61,329 bases of DNA from Planctomycetota bacterium (GTDB lineage: Bacteria; Planctomycetota; Planctomycetia; Pirellulales; Pirellulaceae): assembly GCA_017303505.1 (NCBI GenBank), contig JAFLCP010000028.1:1-61329 (forward strand). The letters run 5' to 3'. This document shows, piece after piece, positions 45,043 through 54,198 of this stretch (position 1 is its first letter; the number at the start of each line of letters is the position of its first letter). The position numbers and the translations under genes were made by a program. The notes under the pieces were generated by a model that saw nothing but the letters and a program-made list of their open reading frames with translations, did no database searches and had not been told where the DNA came from.

Positions 45043-46014
45043 CTACATTCTTGGTTGGCTATTGTGCAAAAACTCTTCGATTTGGTCCCTCAATTTGGAG
45101 AGAATTTCCCGGTCCGAATCCGGACGACGAGGGCTTTGAGGGTGAATCAAGTCGCTCGACATCCAACCTCGAATTTGCAGGAACTGAGCTGCAGAGTGCT
45201 TATAAGCAGGCACTGGTTTTCGAAAAGCGAAATGCCCTAGATATTGGAGCAAGTCGTTCAGTGTCATGAAACGCGGATCACCCTGCTGCCAAAAATGATC
45301 GCGCAACGCAAACCAATCGGGTGCAAACGTACTCAAGCCAAGTAAGTAATCGCTCCCGTACATCACCATGTCGATAGCCAGATCATTTCCGGTAAGCACC
45401 ATAAAGTCTGGCCGAACTCGATCGCGAATGGCTAATCGATCCCATTCTTGTTGCCGATCCAAAGAACTGTGTTTTAAGCCGATACATTCGCGAATAGAAA
45501 GCAGTTCTTCAAATAGCTTCAGCGAAAAGATGCGTCCGCACGGAACGAACATTGTGCCGAGTTCAAATCCTAGAAATCGTGGAGTACGACGAGCAATGTC
45601 GTGAAAGAAGGTCAGCAGTTCTTGATCGCTGCTATTGGCAACACCATACGATGGAAACAGAATCGGAATAGCTCCAAACTCTTGCAAGGTTTCAATACGT
45701 GATAGATAGGCGGCTAAGTCTAGCCTATCGCCCGCTTGATCTCCGATAAAAACGCCCGCCACAAAATCGCGTCCCTGCGCGATGGCCACTGTGCGTTGTA
45801 ACACTTCTCGTTTATCGGCTTCGTTCAAAAGGTTACCGAAGCCGGTGTCCATATTCACGGCAGGCACAAGTCCATTTTGAAACGTTCGCTCTAAATGTGT
45901 CTCAAATTCACTCCAGCGAATGCGGCCTTCTTCGGTGAAGGGGAGTAATACCGCAGACATTCCGCGAATCGCACGACATGGCTTAATGGAAACGTTTGGA
46001 AACAAACGGAGCAT
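45043..46014 (-). CDS. Dihydrodipicolinate synthase (DapA)-superfamily aldolase
   Basis: 323 residues from the ATG at 46014, 13 bp after the previous stop; an in-frame ATG at 46053 would overlap that gene by 26 bp. The protein has the TIM-barrel pattern of class I aldolases of the DapA/NAL group: GMSAVLLPFTEEGRIRWSEF at the start and the probable Schiff-base lysine in CIGLKHSSLDR. The usual G-T-T-G-E loop is replaced by MDTGFGNLLNEADKREVL and the YY motif is altered (FPSYGVAN), so it is probably not lysine-pathway DapA. Substrate unknown. It is downstream of a sulfatase-like gene on the same strand. Confidence 0.8.
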   Translation of the reverse strand: MLRLFPNVSIKPCRAIRGMSAVLLPFTEEGRIRWSEFETHLERTFQNGLVPAVNMDTGFGNLLNEADKREVLQRTVAIAQGRDFVAGVFIGDQAGDRLDLAAYLSRIETLQEFGAIPILFPSYGVANSSDQELLTFFHDIARRTPRFLGFELGTMFVPCGRIFSLKLFEELLSIRECIGLKHSSLDRQQEWDRLAIRDRVRPDFMVLTGNDLAIDMVMYGSDYLLGLSTFAPDWFALRDHFWQQGDPRFMTLNDLLQYLGHFAFRKPVPAYKHSAAQFLQIRGWMSSDLIHPQSPRRPDSDREILSKLRDQIEEFLHNSQPRM

Positions 46015-46027
46015 AAGGAGTCTCGGG

Positions 46028-47254
46028 TTAGTAATTGCGTTGAACAAGTTCATCGGGCAGAGGAGGAATCGGAGTGTTGAAAGGCTTTTGCCAATGTTCC
46101 AACAGTAGCGGCCAATAGCTCATCCATGCCTCCCGAACTTCGGCGACGCGTGAGGCGATATCATTGATGCACCAGCGATCATCGGGTTGCATATAGATTT
46201 GCCAAGGTTCTTCTTCAGCAGTTTGCCGAAAAAGCCACTGTGGCGTGCGAACAAGCCATTGGGAATCATGTTTCGTGACCGCAATGGAGCGTTCAGCTGG
46301 CCAGTCTTGCGGCAATTGAGGTCCACTGTCATCCATGAATCCGCTCGTATTTTTTTCTTCCGTATTCGGTTCACCTAACGAAGCCCCGGAAAGCCAAAAG
46401 CGTACAGCGGGCAGCAGTTGTTCGGGCTGAAAAATCTCATGCCGATGTAAGGTTACGGGGACTTGCTTTCCAGGACGTAAAATCAAAGGTGCTTGAACCG
46501 TTTCGCTCCAGAGTTGACGTTCCTTCCAACCTACATAATTGTGTTCACCGAAGGAGTAACCACCCGTTCCCATCACGATGAGCAAGCACGATTCTTGCCA
46601 ACCTCTTTCCTCAATGGCAACATCGAGGGCACCAAGGCATTGATCCAACAACACAAGCTGTGCGGCAGCGGATTGTGTCCAACCCGTGACACGATCAAGA
46701 TCATCGTTGTCTCGGACGAAGAACTCGGGTGGTTCACTTTCCTCAGGAGGTGGAGGATCGTCTTCCTCGCAAAATGACTCGCGAAGTTCGAGCGGAGCAT
46801 CCCACGCATGTGTCAAGCCGCCGCTATGAAGCCACAAAAGTTCGGGCGAATCATCGCTGGCGGTCGAAAACCATTTGAGGACATGCTCGAAAATTTGGCC
46901 CATCGTCGAATCAAGAATTTCATCGCCACGATTCGGTTTAGGAACATGACGTTGCCATGGAATCGGAGCGATCAATTCATCTGTGTTTTGGTGTGCCACA
47001 TCGGTGAGCCATTTCATCCGTAGCCCTGGTTCTTCGCACCAATGTGGGAGCGTGGCCGTGTTGCCATTGCACGGGGCGATGAGTTGACGATAGATCTCCG
47101 CTTGTTTCAAACCATTGAGCCAATAGTTATCCAGAACGATGGCTTCTGTTGCCAAACGGCCGAAGGAAGTGGTACCTGCCCAGCTGTTTCCATAGGGGGA
47201 AAGCAATTGAGTCCCAAGTCCCTCAACTGCGATTACCACCACCTGACGTGACAT
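46028..47254 (-). CDS. Degenerate sulfatase/alkaline-phosphatase-superfamily protein
   Basis: About 408 residues from the third of three ATG codons (47254), which has a GGAG at seven bases. The layout fits the sulfatase fold: LLSPYGNSWAGTTSFGRLAT at the start, LLWLHSGGLTHAWDAP, QLVLLDQCLGALDVAIEERG, VMGTGGYSFGEHNYVGW and SETVQAPLILRPG. Key catalytic parts are missing: there is no C/S-x-P-x-R site, and the normal SDHGE metal site is GTGG. It is probably catalytically inactive or of changed function. No signal peptide, unlike most planctomycetal sulfatases. The DapA-like gene follows. Confidence 0.75.
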   Translation of the reverse strand: MSRQVVVIAVEGLGTQLLSPYGNSWAGTTSFGRLATEAIVLDNYWLNGLKQAEIYRQLIAPCNGNTATLPHWCEEPGLRMKWLTDVAHQNTDELIAPIPWQRHVPKPNRGDEILDSTMGQIFEHVLKWFSTASDDSPELLWLHSGGLTHAWDAPLELRESFCEEDDPPPPEESEPPEFFVRDNDDLDRVTGWTQSAAAQLVLLDQCLGALDVAIEERGWQESCLLIVMGTGGYSFGEHNYVGWKERQLWSETVQAPLILRPGKQVPVTLHRHEIFQPEQLLPAVRFWLSGASLGEPNTEEKNTSGFMDDSGPQLPQDWPAERSIAVTKHDSQWLVRTPQWLFRQTAEEEPWQIYMQPDDRWCINDIASRVAEVREAWMSYWPLLLEHWQKPFNTPIPPLPDELVQRNY

Positions 47255-47431
47255 CATCATACTCCAGACTAATCGTCATACGCGGAACAATCCGCATATC
47301 TCATTATTGCTTTTCCAAGCGTTCGCTTGTTCACGGTCTCGTTGCCCGCCGCACTGCCAGCCGCTGTAAGGTAAGAACCCATGGAATACCGACGCTGCTA
47401 TCTCGATTTTTCATTTTGAGAAGGCAGCATT

Positions 47432-48364
47432 TTGATTCAATTGTTTTGGCACGAAAGTGGCTCAGCCGTGAACGTTCTACCACCTACCAGTGAGACAACT
47501 TCCTGGTCGTTTGTCGCCCCCATTGTAACGCAGAATGCGGTGACCGAAATTCGTGAACCGCAGATATCGGAACCGACCGAGAAAATTGAGGTGGAAACGG
47601 TCCCGGTTTGGGGCGTTCCCTTCGCGTCAGTGACCATGCAAAGCTGCCTTGACTTTATCGAACGTTGGGTCACCGCCCATCGCCAAAATCGGGTCAACAG
47701 TGGATATACGGTAACCGCTAATTTGCACTACGTTATGCTGCATCACGAACATCCGCGGATCGCTGATGTTACCCGCGAAGCGAGCTTAATCATTGCCGAT
47801 GGCATGCCGATTGTGTGGCGTTCGAAACTTAGCCGTTGCAAATTACCCGAACGCGTGGCTGGGGCTGATTTGATTTACGACCTTGCCAAATTGTCTGCAC
47901 AAAAAGGATTTCGTGTTTTCTTGTTTGGAGCCGCTGAAGGCGTCGCCCAGCAGGCAGGCGAGCGACTCGCTCAAATGTATCCCGGCTTACAAATTGCGGG
48001 TTGCTACACACCTCCGTTTCGAAAACTATCAGACGATGAAGAAGCGGCGATGGTTCAGCAGATTCGCGATACACGGCCCGATATCGTGCTGGTCGCGTTA
48101 GGTCAACCGAAAGGTGAGTTGTGGGTCTTGGATCATTATCGTCAAATTGGAGCCGCAATGATGATCCAAGTCGGAGCCTCCTTTGACTTCATCATCGGTA
48201 AAGTACAACGCGCTCCGAAGTTCTTTCAGAAGACTGGACTCGAGTGGTTGTATCGAGCCCTCAGTGAACCGAAACGCTTAGTACCTCGCTATGCCCAGAA
48301 TTTCAGTTTTCTGGCGCGGATGATTTGGCGAGATCTGTTTGGACGCGGTGCGAAGCCACGTTAG
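47432..48364 (+). CDS. WecG/TagA/CpsF-family glycosyltransferase
   Basis: 310 residues from a TTG at 47432 with GAAGG seven bases upstream; a GTG at 47468 is the alternative. The family block is clear: VTANLHYVMLHHEHPRIADV, IIADGMPIVWRSKL, ERVAGADLIYDLAKLSAQKG, VFLFGAAEGVAQQAGERLAQ, DIVLVALGQPKGELWV and QVGASFDFIIGKVQRAP. These enzymes transfer ManNAcA or a similar sugar in cell-surface polysaccharide assembly. No further exopolysaccharide genes are nearby. Confidence 0.92.
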   Translation: MIQLFWHESGSAVNVLPPTSETTSWSFVAPIVTQNAVTEIREPQISEPTEKIEVETVPVWGVPFASVTMQSCLDFIERWVTAHRQNRVNSGYTVTANLHYVMLHHEHPRIADVTREASLIIADGMPIVWRSKLSRCKLPERVAGADLIYDLAKLSAQKGFRVFLFGAAEGVAQQAGERLAQMYPGLQIAGCYTPPFRKLSDDEEAAMVQQIRDTRPDIVLVALGQPKGELWVLDHYRQIGAAMMIQVGASFDFIIGKVQRAPKFFQKTGLEWLYRALSEPKRLVPRYAQNFSFLARMIWRDLFGRGAKPR

Positions 48365-48420
48365 AGCGTAGGTATTGTCTGCAAGTCAATCTGAAATGCG
48401 GCAAGCAGATAAAAGAGACA

Positions 48421-48455
48421 GGAACCACGAAAAGTACGAAAGCCACGAAAAAGGA
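48421..48455 (+). repeat. Solo ACGAAA-type arm
   Basis: GGAACCACGAAAAGTACGAA AGCCACGAAAAAGG: a left arm with no right arm nearby. The 48365-48686 gap shows no gene. Confidence 0.7.
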
Positions 48456-48686
48456 AATGGCCCGCGATGAAATGGCTTCAACCGTTTCTTCGCAAGATAT
48501 TGTGGGGCGAACTTAATACACGATGCAGTGGCGGTTTTTCGTTGCACTACGCATATAGCCACGTTACCATCAATTCTTCATCAGACTGATCACGTGCAAT
48601 CCACAGGTCTAGATTAAACATAAGAAAGCTCTGCTTGCAAGGACGGCCAACTGAGAGATTTGTTGCCTTCGACTGTCCTGAATACG

Positions 48687-49090
48687 ATGAAATATTCGAA
48701 CATCAGAAATAGAACGCGATTTAGTATCCGCCTGATTTTGTTCGCCCAACTCGCAATTGCATTTTCAATTGGCCTAAGATCCTATCTTCTAGTTACACCA
48801 AAATCCGTTATCGATTACCGCGATTCGGTTCAAGCATTCGCATCGAAAGGCTCAAGCAGGCGTGAGGTTCGAATTGCAGTAAAGAAACTTCTCGGAAAAA
48901 TTGCTTTTCCGTCGAATCATTCGTCACATCAGATCTCAACTACGACGTATTTCAACTACCCAATGGGCATGAGCTTGTAGCCTACTATTCAATGTCAGAA
49001 GAATTAGATTCATCGGAACTCTTAAGTTCAATCTTGATAAGTCAGTTCGATCGAATTTCTGGAAATCCTGATTTCAAATTTGTGGATTGA
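48687..49090 (+). pseudogene. Frame-broken small membrane-anchored protein gene
   Basis: From the ATG at 48687 a frame encodes MKYSNIRNRTRFSIRLILFA and a hydrophobic anchor common at the start of small planctomycetal proteins, up to VRIAVKKLLGK. There it meets a run of five A (48896-48900). The original frame ends at 48980. The frame shifted by one base at the run stays open to a TGA at 49088-49090 and reads as credible protein (NYDVFQLPNGHELVAYYSMS...DPDFKFVD-like end). Together they give about 134 residues. Either one A is missing, by mutation or sequencing error, or the gene is read by frameshifting. Confidence 0.6.
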
Positions 49091-49398
49091 CAGTGTAAGC
49101 AGCGAATAAAACAGTCCAAACAAAGTTACACTGATAGGCTGCTCGCGGATTATTTGTTTCGAACAGTTAGGGACAATTTTCGCACCTAACCTCTTGAAGT
49201 CCACGCTAGGAACATAGCAAGCATTGCAGTTCCTGGGTCGGAATCAAAAAGAGCTTAAACGGCCGCAACTTCAACGTAAAAAGAATCTACAGAACTTAGA
49301 CTGGCGACTACATTTCTCGCGATATTCCCAAGTATAGTGATGCGAGGTCGATCGCGAGAATTCCCAACCATACTCCTACTCAAAAAATGGAGCAAAAG

Positions 49399-49869
49399 AT
49401 GCTAAAGGAACGCATCAGTATTGAAGCGGTAACGGCTTTCTCGAATGCTCTCGGTTGGACAGAGTTGGGAGCATTTTATATCGAAGAGCATAATTGGGCT
49501 CGAGTCTTCATGGACAGAAAAGACAGAGACAAATACCACTACCTCACCTTTAAGATCGGCGAAGGATTCCAACAAGGTCACTACATTTACTTTGTCGGAG
49601 TTCATGCGATGAAGTTTGGCGTTGCAAGCGGACACTATCCCATTCCCCTAACGAACTCGGTTGAGGCTAACGTCGAATTGGCCCAGCGTTGCCGTACCTT
49701 GCTCCATAGAGAAAATTTTGAAACAGCAAGGAACGCGAAAAAGTACGTAAACCGTTTTCCTGAAGTAAAGCTAATGGCGGAAAGATTGATTTCTTGTGGA
49801 GCATTGACAGAGTTACCAGCAACTTACCCATTCCCTATCCCAAATATCCTCGGACAATTTCTTGAATAA
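49399..49869 (+). CDS. Hypothetical protein
   Basis: 156 residues from the ATG at 49399, which has a GGAG six bases before it (an ATG at 49387 lacks one). Soluble, mixed composition (AFSNALGWTELGAFYIEEHN, YHYLTFKIGEGFQQGHYIYF). It is in the lower-GC accessory pocket after the glycosyltransferase. No family or motif recognised. Confidence 0.55.
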   Translation: MLKERISIEAVTAFSNALGWTELGAFYIEEHNWARVFMDRKDRDKYHYLTFKIGEGFQQGHYIYFVGVHAMKFGVASGHYPIPLTNSVEANVELAQRCRTLLHRENFETARNAKKYVNRFPEVKLMAERLISCGALTELPATYPFPIPNILGQFLE

Positions 49870-49985
49870 TCTGTTAGACACCTTACCTGGGAACTGCTTC
49901 CATAGCTACGAGTAAAGAGGAAAGTACAGAAGGGTTGCCTAATCGATTTCTCAAATGCATGATATCACATGACCAAACTCAGCAA

Positions 49986-50342
49986 GCATTGGAAATCCCA
50001 TCCCTAAAACCTCGCCGAGCCGCACTGAGTTGAGCCAATGCGTCAGCAGCTCCCATCACGTACAATTGTACGTAAGAAAACAACCAAGAATCGGTTGAGA
50101 ACTGGAGAAGAAAAACGGCGATTAATGCTTACCGGCAATTCACGGGCACAGAGTGCTATGGAGAGGGTAGCAAAGTCAAACGACCCGCTGGTAGCCCATA
50201 ATGATACTGGACTCTGTGCGCGACAACGAGTCAAACGCACGGTGTGTTACGCGGTCGATCAAACGTAGCGCACAGTCTCTAGCTTCGATCATGCCAAAAC
50301 CGATTGAGAAGTTTTGCGCATGGACCGCTCCATACACCCTAC
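49986..50342 (-). repeat. 357-bp direct repeat, copy 1
   Basis: Nearly identical in order and exactly equal in length to 51025-51381. On the minus strand it begins GTAGGGTGTATGGAGCGG just after a gene, and it includes the perfect palindrome ACGTACAATTGTACGT at 50058-50073. Not coding. The rest of 49870-50346 holds nothing else. Confidence 0.85.
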
Positions 50343-50346
50343 GTCG

Positions 50347-50757
50347 CTACCCTACCATTTCGTGCAATGGAATCAGGAAAAACAGGTTACGCAAACCACC
50401 CAAACCTCGGGCATACATCAAGAACGCTCCGCTTACAGCGTAAAAGATAAAAACGGCAACCAGTATAAAATACACCTTTGGCTTGATAAAGTAATTCAAG
50501 GCCCAGGAAAGAACGATCAGTGTCACCACGAACAGATCTAGCTGCGTTACGATTATGAATCGAATCGCTGCACTGGAGGATATAATCTCCCGAATCTGCG
50601 CTAGCAGGCTTGCGTGTGGTTGCCAAAAACAAAGCATAAGAACAGCGGAAACAGGCAAACTCGCCATAAACGTATACTTAGCAACCGCAGACAAATGTGG
50701 CTGCGCAGCCCCTTGCGAGTGGGGCTCTGTCTGCTCGCTATTCGGCGCATTTTGCAT
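50347..50757 (-). CDS. Small membrane protein of unknown function
   Basis: 136 residues from the ATG at 50757 (GAGGG upstream; an in-frame ATG at 50772 is possible). A Gln/Pro-rich N-terminus of ~25 residues is followed by about three membrane segments (near 30-48, 65-88 and 98-118). No conserved family recognised. It lies between the two 357-bp repeats, copy 1 sitting directly after its stop. Gene and repeats could form one mobile or duplicated unit. Confidence 0.6.
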   Translation of the reverse strand: MQNAPNSEQTEPHSQGAAQPHLSAVAKYTFMASLPVSAVLMLCFWQPHASLLAQIREIISSSAAIRFIIVTQLDLFVVTLIVLSWALNYFIKPKVYFILVAVFIFYAVSGAFLMYARGLGGLRNLFFLIPLHEMVG

Positions 50758-51024
50758 TTCCCCTTCCCTCATTTATCGAGTTGAATGTTCAGACCATTGA
50801 ATTGTGGTCGCGTGAGAATTCTACCAGATCCAAGCGACTTCCGTTAAGCGCGAACTACGTCCGCTGCAACAGAAAAAAATCGAGACCCCAAAAGAGTACA
50901 GGAGAGTTACACCTAGCGTTTCGATCCCGAGTCCCGCAAGAACGACATAATCTTTGCCGTGCGTTATAAGCCCGCGTTTTTTTGCAATCTCAAGAGCAGA
51001 TTGAACCGGCGTTCTCAGCGGCGT

Positions 51025-51381
51025 GCATTGGAAATCCCATACCTTTAACCTCGCCGAGCCGCACTGAGTTGAGCCAATACCTCAGCAAATCCTCTCACGT
51101 ACATTTGTACGTACTAAAACAACCAAGATTCGGTTGATTACTGGATGCGAAAAACGGCGATTAATGCTTACCGACAATTCACGGGCACAGAGTGCTATGG
51201 AGAGGGTAGCAAAGTCAAACGTCCCGCTGGTAGCCCATAATGATACTGGACGCTGTGCGCGACAACGAGTCAAACGCACGGTGTGTTACGCGGCCAATCA
51301 AACGTAGCTCACAGTCTCTTGCTTCGCTCATGCCAAAACCGATTGAGACGTCATACGCATGGACCGCTCCGTACACCCTAC
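51025..51381 (-). repeat. 357-bp direct repeat, copy 2
   Basis: Same length and order as copy 1. It contains ACGTACATTTGTACGT at 51097-51112, one base off the perfect palindrome. On the minus strand its first bases GTAGGGTGTACGG supply the TAG stop of the pyrophosphatase gene. The gap 50773-51024 holds no gene. Confidence 0.85.
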
Positions 51382-53039
51382 TTGCCGCCCGTCTCTAAAA
51401 GTCGACTAATCAATGGAAGTAGCTGCTTCTTGCGGCTCACCACATTGTCAAGTTTATAAAGTCGACGATCGACACGAGGGTAATTGATCGCTTCCCAACC
51501 CGGTGGCTCTTGCGACATGAGCAACAAACTGCTGTTGGTCACAATGTCCGTTACCAACAACGCAGAGAATTCCAATCCACGCGATTGACACAATTCGGTT
51601 AAGGCTGCTTGCAACTCGTCTTTGCGATTCCAAAACAATTCGAAACCGATTTCTTCGATTTGCGAAATCGTAAATCGATGCTTATTTTCGGTAAACTCTT
51701 TGCAATCTTCGCGCACGACTTGAGATGGAGTGCATGTTCGCAAGGCTGAACCAATAGCGAAAAACTCTTGTGCGTAAGCATCGAGATCAAGTCCGCAGAA
51801 TGGCTCCAACCAAGCCAAGATATCGCGATCCACATCGGTTGTTGTTGGGCTTCGCAAGAACAGAGTATCGGAAATGATTCCCGACACCATGCATATCGCA
51901 ATTCCCCGCGATGGCTTCAAACCATGATTTCGAAATTGACGCGCGACCATCGTACAAGTGGAACCGACCGGATCCATGGTCAATTTGATGGGCTGCGCTG
52001 TCTTGAGTGAACCGCCCAATCGATGATGATCGACGACTTCGAGAATGTCAGACTCTTCAGCTCCATCAACGGCTTGCGATATCTCGTTGTGATCTACCAG
52101 AACTAACTTGCGTTTCGGAGGACTCAATAGATCCGTCTTCGAAACGATACCAACAAGCTTTCCGGTTTCATCGGTTACTGGAAAAATCGGCTGACTAGCT
52201 CGTTCGGTAACACGGCGGGCATCGGACAACGGTTGTTCAGAGATCAAGGTGACAAACTTGCGTTGAATCGCATTGATGATCGAACGAGCCGTTTTGATCT
52301 TGATGGTGGTCGTTGCTGTATCATACGGGCTCTTGATAACGGTGACGTTCTTCTCTTGAGCCAACTCGAGCAGATCGGGCGAGAGATCAAATCCACCGGT
52401 GACAATCATGCCGCGAACGCCGCGTTCGAGTGCTGGCAATTGAATGGTTGGACGATCGCCGCATACCACTAACAACTGCTCCGCTTTAAAACGATGCAAG
52501 CGTTCTTTAAATCCGTGGGCGCTCATCGCCCCTACCATCACCAAAAGATCTTCGGTCTTGTCGGCGTTGACCGCGTGCTGAAACTCACCTCCCAACACAC
52601 GACAGATTTTGCTCAAACAACTGCTAACTCGGCGAGAACCTACCGCATCGTCGCCATCTTGAAACACCACCTCCAGAAGTTCGACCAAGTTGATCATCCC
52701 AACTACGTTGTGGTCGTGCCCAACAACGGGCGCCGATCTCAACGAGTGAGCCTTGAGGCGTTCATAAACTTCATAGAACACATCGTCTTCGCGGGCTGTG
52801 ACGACCTCCGTTCGACAAATGTCCCCTACCTCGGGCCGAACATCCATAACAATTCGTGGCGCGTCCAGCTTGGCCGTCTTCAGTGCAAATTCTGTCCGCT
52901 GATTGGGTGGACCACAGCAGGCCGCAACTGCATCTGGAATTGATGTGAGCCGTAAAAATTCCGCGTAAGCTAACGCAGCGCAGATCGCATCGGTATCTGG
53001 ATTGCGATGGCCAAAAACGAGAACTTGTTGCAATGACAT
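51378..53039 (-). CDS. ppaC: Manganese-dependent inorganic pyrophosphatase with CBS and DRTGG domains
   Basis: 553 residues from the ATG at 53039, which gives the family start SLQQVLVFGHRNPDTDAI; the frame is open to 53069. The DHH phosphoesterase half includes the metal motif HRNPDTDAI and, after a long insertion, LVLVDHNEISQAVDGAEESD and EVVDHHRLGG. The insertion (about 60-300) contains a CBS pair split by a DRTGG-type region, so nucleotides probably regulate the enzyme. The C-terminal DHHA2 part ends the chain. The last codon lies in the 357-bp repeat. Confidence 0.93.
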   Translation of the reverse strand: MSLQQVLVFGHRNPDTDAICAALAYAEFLRLTSIPDAVAACCGPPNQRTEFALKTAKLDAPRIVMDVRPEVGDICRTEVVTAREDDVFYEVYERLKAHSLRSAPVVGHDHNVVGMINLVELLEVVFQDGDDAVGSRRVSSCLSKICRVLGGEFQHAVNADKTEDLLVMVGAMSAHGFKERLHRFKAEQLLVVCGDRPTIQLPALERGVRGMIVTGGFDLSPDLLELAQEKNVTVIKSPYDTATTTIKIKTARSIINAIQRKFVTLISEQPLSDARRVTERASQPIFPVTDETGKLVGIVSKTDLLSPPKRKLVLVDHNEISQAVDGAEESDILEVVDHHRLGGSLKTAQPIKLTMDPVGSTCTMVARQFRNHGLKPSRGIAICMVSGIISDTLFLRSPTTTDVDRDILAWLEPFCGLDLDAYAQEFFAIGSALRTCTPSQVVREDCKEFTENKHRFTISQIEEIGFELFWNRKDELQAALTELCQSRGLEFSALLVTDIVTNSSLLLMSQEPPGWEAINYPRVDRRLYKLDNVVSRKKQLLPLISRLLETGGK

Positions 53040-53277
53040 GTATCGACGGTACCTGAGCTTTTGAAACATCCTTGACCCGGAGCGCTATCATTTCAGTATA
53101 TCATTGTTTTGCTAATTTGGCCTGGAAAGAGCCCGGAACGATTCGCCACAGACGAAAATTGTTCAGCCTCAAAAACCGGCAACCAACGTGCATAAACACG
53201 CGATTTCGCGTAAACTCCCGCTCGGAGCTGCTGCCCTAATCGCGATATCCGTCACAATGCGACTGGAGACTTAGAAA

Positions 53278-54186
53278 TTGAACGCAATTAGCCAACTTAA
53301 ACCAAAGATCATTCGCGATAACGGTGAAGTCCCGTTGGTACTTTACTCAGACGCCTCGATCCCAATGGCTGAAATGACGTTTCTGCGGCGGTCACTCGTT
53401 TTAGCCGAATTGGCGGTTATTGCATACAACGACGAAGCCGAGGCAACACAAGCCGCCAATGCGATCGGCTTTTCTGAATGTGAGTTGTTTGACCAAAACG
53501 GTGCTCAAGCGTACCGGTTCCGCAACCAGCACGATGTCATTTTCGCTTGCCGCGGAACCGAACCATCCGAGTGGAATGATCTCCACGCAGATGCTCGCGC
53601 ATCGATGGTTTTAGTCAGCACCTTCGGCCGCGTTCACAGTGGCTTTAACCAAGAAGTGAACGACATCTGGCCATTGATGGAAAAGCTGCTCGAAGATAAC
53701 AGCCTCCCCGCATGGTTCTGCGGCCACTCACTCGGCGCCGCCATGGCCACAATATGCGCTTACCGTTGCCAAGTCTCTCCCATCTGGACTAACCCTCGCG
53801 AATTGCATACCTTCGGATCGCCCAGGGTCGGCTGCAAAAAATACATCAACCACGCCAAGATCGAGCATTATCGCTGGGTGCAAAACAACGATATCGTAAC
53901 CCGAGTCCCACCCGCTTGGCTCGGCTATCGACACGGTGGCAACGAAATCTACATTGATCGCAATGGTCGCATCAAACGTTTGACAGGCTTGTGGCGCAGC
54001 CGCGATCGTTGGCGCGGATTCTTGAAAGGCTTGGGCTTCGGAAAGTTCGATCTGCTATCGGACCATAGCATGCGACTTTATGCCGAAAACATCGCTTTAG
54101 CAGTAGACAAAGAAATGGAAGCCCTGGCATCTGGTGGCAAAGCCATCAAGAAAAATGAAATTGTGATTCAAGAAAAATCAGAGTAA
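53278..54186 (+). CDS. Class 3 lipase-like serine hydrolase
   Basis: 302 residues from a TTG with GGAG nine bases upstream. The nucleophile elbow is CGHSLGAAMA with S151; D205 (NNDIVTRVPP) and H219 (YRHGG) complete the triad, and GTEPSEW precedes it near residues 93-99. No signal peptide, so it seems cytosolic unless exported in another way. The preceding divergent gene is ppaC, 238 bp away. Substrate not known. Confidence 0.88.
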   Translation: MNAISQLKPKIIRDNGEVPLVLYSDASIPMAEMTFLRRSLVLAELAVIAYNDEAEATQAANAIGFSECELFDQNGAQAYRFRNQHDVIFACRGTEPSEWNDLHADARASMVLVSTFGRVHSGFNQEVNDIWPLMEKLLEDNSLPAWFCGHSLGAAMATICAYRCQVSPIWTNPRELHTFGSPRVGCKKYINHAKIEHYRWVQNNDIVTRVPPAWLGYRHGGNEIYIDRNGRIKRLTGLWRSRDRWRGFLKGLGFGKFDLLSDHSMRLYAENIALAVDKEMEALASGGKAIKKNEIVIQEKSE

Positions 54187-54198
54187 ACCGACTGTGAC

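Noticed and set aside
48365-51377. Prophage or transposon island
   Set aside because: No integrase, transposase or phage structural gene is seen. Only repeats and orphan genes are present.
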